From positions 1-41,285 of the forward strand of contig JAAYKX010000324.1 in NCBI GenBank assembly GCA_012522155.1: a stretch of 41,285 bases of DNA, read 5' to 3'. This stretch comes from Bacteroidales bacterium (lineage in GTDB: Bacteria; Bacteroidota; Bacteroidia; Bacteroidales; VadinHA17). The notes under the pieces are model-generated. The model did not search any database and had not been told where the DNA came from. It was given only the letters and a program-made list of their open reading frames with translations. Both the position numbers and the translations under genes were made by a program. Positions 38,299-41,285 of the stretch are shown piece after piece (position 1 is the first letter of the stretch; each line of letters opens with the position of its first letter).

Positions 38299-39420
38299 AT
38301 GACTGATCTGCTTGTCCGGGAGGTTCTGACAAGAAGGGACCTGAGGAAATTCATTTATCTTCCTGAAAAAATCCATAAAAATGATCCGGAATGGCTGCCA
38401 CCCATATATATGGATGAATGGGAATTGTTAGACAGGAAGAAAAACAGGGCATTCAGCTATTCTGATACCGCCCTCTGGCTGGCTTTCAGGGGAAAAAAAC
38501 CCGTGGGCAGGATTATGGGAATAATCAACAGGCGTTACAATGAGATCCACCGGGAAAATCACGGCCGTTTCTGCTTCATGGAATGCTATGAAGACCAGGA
38601 AGTATTTCATGCACTTATTTCCGCCGCCGAGGACTGGGCCAGGAAGCGGAATATGGAAAGGATAGTGGGGCCGCTGGGTTTTTCTGACAAGGACCCCCAG
38701 GGTTTTAAGATAGAAGGATTCGAATATCCTTCCTTCATTGTAAGTGCCACAAACCTTCCCTATATGCCTGTCATGCTGGAAAGGGAAGGCTATACAAAAA
38801 AAACCGACCTTGTTAACTATTTTATAAAAATTCCCGAAAAACTGCCGGGGGTATATGAAAGGGCCTATACCAGGATTCACAGGAACAATCATTTCAAAGT
38901 GATTGAATTCAACTCGAAGCGTGAAATAAAAAAATATATCCTGCCTGTCCTGGAACTGCTGAACCAGACTTTCATTGAGATATACGGATTTGTTCCGCTT
39001 GATGACCGCGAAAAAATGGATCTGGCAAAAAGATATCTCACAATACTTGATCCGGAGTTTGTAAAGGTTGTGGAGTCTGAAGGGAGGGTGATCGGATTTG
39101 CTGTCGGCATACCCGACATAAGTCAGGGTATAAAAGCAGCAAAAGGGAAGCTGTTTCCATTCGGTTTCATAAAGATCCTGAAGGCTTCAAAAAGATCAGA
39201 AACGCTTCTTATGATGCTGGGCGGCATAAAGAAGGAATTCAGGAATCAGGGGGTTGACGTGCTGATGGCAGTCAGGATAATCGATTCATGCATACGGAAC
39301 AATATGGATTCCATCAATGTCCACCTTATACTGGAAACCAACAAAACCATGATAGGTGAATGTGAAAAAATGGGCGGCCGGATACTCAGGAAATGGAGGA
39401 TCTATGACAAGCCGCTCTAA
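38299..39420 (+). CDS. GNAT-like protein, Bacteroidota conserved hypothetical
   Basis: 373 aa; WLAFRGKKPVGRIMGIINRRYNE, VGPLGFSDKDPQGFKIEGFEYP, and a C-terminal acetyltransferase-like half. Confidence 0.72.
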   Translation: MTDLLVREVLTRRDLRKFIYLPEKIHKNDPEWLPPIYMDEWELLDRKKNRAFSYSDTALWLAFRGKKPVGRIMGIINRRYNEIHRENHGRFCFMECYEDQEVFHALISAAEDWARKRNMERIVGPLGFSDKDPQGFKIEGFEYPSFIVSATNLPYMPVMLEREGYTKKTDLVNYFIKIPEKLPGVYERAYTRIHRNNHFKVIEFNSKREIKKYILPVLELLNQTFIEIYGFVPLDDREKMDLAKRYLTILDPEFVKVVESEGRVIGFAVGIPDISQGIKAAKGKLFPFGFIKILKASKRSETLLMMLGGIKKEFRNQGVDVLMAVRIIDSCIRNNMDSINVHLILETNKTMIGECEKMGGRILRKWRIYDKPL

Positions 39421-41285
39421 AACCTGAATATAAAGGAAAAGCCCAGTAACTGCTTGAACTGGATCCGGGCAGTTTTCTTTATCTGATTATCCGGTCCCAG
39501 CACCGGTTTATTATCCTTGTCATAGACAGGTGTCTTTGTATCATCATCAAAAATAAGATGGGTATTGAGTCTCACATCGGTAAACCAGTTCAGCTTGGCC
39601 GTAACTATCATTTCCCAGTCTATGTCAACATTCTGGGGCTTGCTGATATAATTTGTAAAAAGCTGAAGCCTGTTTGTCAGCACAATAGTAGGAGTCAGAG
39701 TATATACATTGCTTATCATGAAGCTTGCCCCGAATTCATTCTTTGATCTGCGGCCGGCTGCAATCCCGTATTTTGTCTGGTCAATATTAGCCGTATCCGG
39801 CACATAGGTACCCTTGTAGGATATAGGGGAAAAGTTGATCGAAGTATTTTTATCCGGCTTATAGTCAAGTCCCACGCCAAGAGTAAGTATACCCGGATTC
39901 AGGAATTTTGACACCGCCACAGAATCATTGGGATAGTTATAGCCTTTGGCTATCTGGGTTTTAAAAAGAAGTATCCCGCTGAAATCAAATTTTCCGAAAG
40001 CCTTGTGATTGATTTTGGAATTTGTTTCCAGCAGGTCGAGATTCTTTCTTACCCCGTAATCGCCCGAGGCAACAAGACCATATTTGATTCTTGCAAAATT
40101 ATTGGACGTGATGTTGTACGGCCTGTTGGTATAGTCGGCATAGCCGGTAATATCAATGGATGTTGATATATTGCTTTCACCGCCCTTAACCCAGTTTGAA
40201 AGTGCAGCCTGGTTCAGGGCAAATGATGTTTCGGTATGATACTTCCAGCGGAGAGGTTTGGTGATTATTTTTTTTACATCCAGAAGGGTGGATTTATCTA
40301 TCTCCTTCATCTCTATCCTTGCTGTTGAATGATAACCCTGCCTTACCGGTCTGGCAAAGCTTACACCCGTCTCAAGGTACAGTCCGATGGTATTCCTGTC
40401 CTGTGAACCGATCCATACCGTTACCGAATCATCCAGATCGGTCTTGAGCCAGTACCGGTGCATCATCCCCGTCCGGGAATTAAGCCAGACCGGTGTCACC
40501 ACATCACCCAGACCAGTGAAATAGACTATGCTCGAATCCCTTGCCTGAACATAATTGCTGAGTGTTCTGACTGCTGCCCTGAGGGAATCACTCTGAAAGG
40601 GTGAACTGTAATGTTTAAACGGGAATCCTGAATAGTCGGAAATCACTTCCCGCAAAGTGTCTGATACAACGTAGATAACAGTATCCTTCAGATATGCCCT
40701 GCGTACTGACGGCTCCGGCAGTTCCGGAATTTTAAAATCGATGACCCGGGCCGTGTCGGGGGTATAATCCCTGAAAGGCATATCAGGGGATGTTAGTGTG
40801 TCGGCAGCAAAGTCCCCGGGAGGCATCTCAGGAAATGTCACCGTGTCGGCAGCTATTGGAAAAACAGGATCTGAGATGACAGGGATCTTCATCCTGACAG
40901 GTTTCCATACATAAAACCTGTCCCAGGAAACATCCAGTGAATCAAATGGATACTGTGAGATAAACAGTTCAGTTGAGTCATACGGAGGATTGATGGCCTT
41001 GAATACAAGCTGGCGGATTGCCGCTCTCAGCGGATCATCCGGATCTTTCCAGTATCCGGGCATGCTGCGCTCCTGAAGATATTTCACAGCCCGGCCGGCG
41101 GAAAGTATTATTTCCGGCTTTTCTTTCTGATCACTTAATATTATTCCTGCCCTTTTCAGTGAATCAATCATTTCAGGTCCGGTGATATCAATGGTTTGCA
41201 CCCCGGAACTGTCAGGTGTTGCCTCCTGAAGGCTGCCGGCAACTGCCATACCCGGACCGTCTGCCAATGCCCTCCGCAGACTGTC
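39417..41285 (-). CDS. DUF3078-like protein, N-terminus truncated by window edge
   Basis: Frame is open to 41285 (upstream reads DSLRRALADGP; the listed start at 41267 is a TTG). C-terminal half FALNQAALSNWVKGGESNISTSIDITGYADY...VTAKLNWFTDVRLNTHLIFDDD. Confidence 0.8.
   Translation of the reverse strand, partial: DSLRRALADGPGMAVAGSLQEATPDSSGVQTIDITGPEMIDSLKRAGIILSDQKEKPEIILSAGRAVKYLQERSMPGYWKDPDDPLRAAIRQLVFKAINPPYDSTELFISQYPFDSLDVSWDRFYVWKPVRMKIPVISDPVFPIAADTVTFPEMPPGDFAADTLTSPDMPFRDYTPDTARVIDFKIPELPEPSVRRAYLKDTVIYVVSDTLREVISDYSGFPFKHYSSPFQSDSLRAAVRTLSNYVQARDSSIVYFTGLGDVVTPVWLNSRTGMMHRYWLKTDLDDSVTVWIGSQDRNTIGLYLETGVSFARPVRQGYHSTARIEMKEIDKSTLLDVKKIITKPLRWKYHTETSFALNQAALSNWVKGGESNISTSIDITGYADYTNRPYNITSNNFARIKYGLVASGDYGVRKNLDLLETNSKINHKAFGKFDFSGILLFKTQIAKGYNYPNDSVAVSKFLNPGILTLGVGLDYKPDKNTSINFSPISYKGTYVPDTANIDQTKYGIAAGRRSKNEFGASFMISNVYTLTPTIVLTNRLQLFTNYISKPQNVDIDWEMIVTAKLNWFTDVRLNTHLIFDDDTKTPVYDKDNKPVLGPDNQIKKTARIQFKQLLGFSFIFRF

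Overview
The window looks like a chromosomal segment from a Bacteroidota (probably Bacteroidales-like) genome. I infer this from the gldF/gldG pair, DUF3078 and DUF4340 family proteins, and TAnnTTTG-type -7 boxes. Most of it is ordinary housekeeping: htpG (cut by the left edge), class III aminotransferase, LytTR response regulator, HU, tRNA-Ser(UGA), TolC/HlyD pair, nitrilase-family hydrolase, nagB-like, M16 peptidase, PQQ-type propeller, a molybdenum hydroxylase cluster with XdhC/MocA and a nearby tatA, dnaQ-like exonuclease plus dnaN, gldFG plus DUF4340, SpoIID, lpxB, surE, pheT-macrodomain-UbiA, a GNAT-like protein, and a DUF3078 protein (cut by the right edge). I see no CRISPR array, prophage, transposase or recognisable defence island. 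The points most worth a second look are: (1) a 47-nt exact-period triplication of the start region of a nitrilase-family gene; (2) a single in-frame TAG inside an otherwise intact M16 peptidase; (3) a composite inverted/direct repeat element abutting tRNA-Ser; (4) a degenerate receiver domain with a C-terminal membrane anchor; (5) a Tat-type molybdenum hydroxylase with an in-frame repeat-rich N-terminal extension; and (6) several other small tandem repeats at gene borders. All family calls come from reading motifs by eye; no database search was run.
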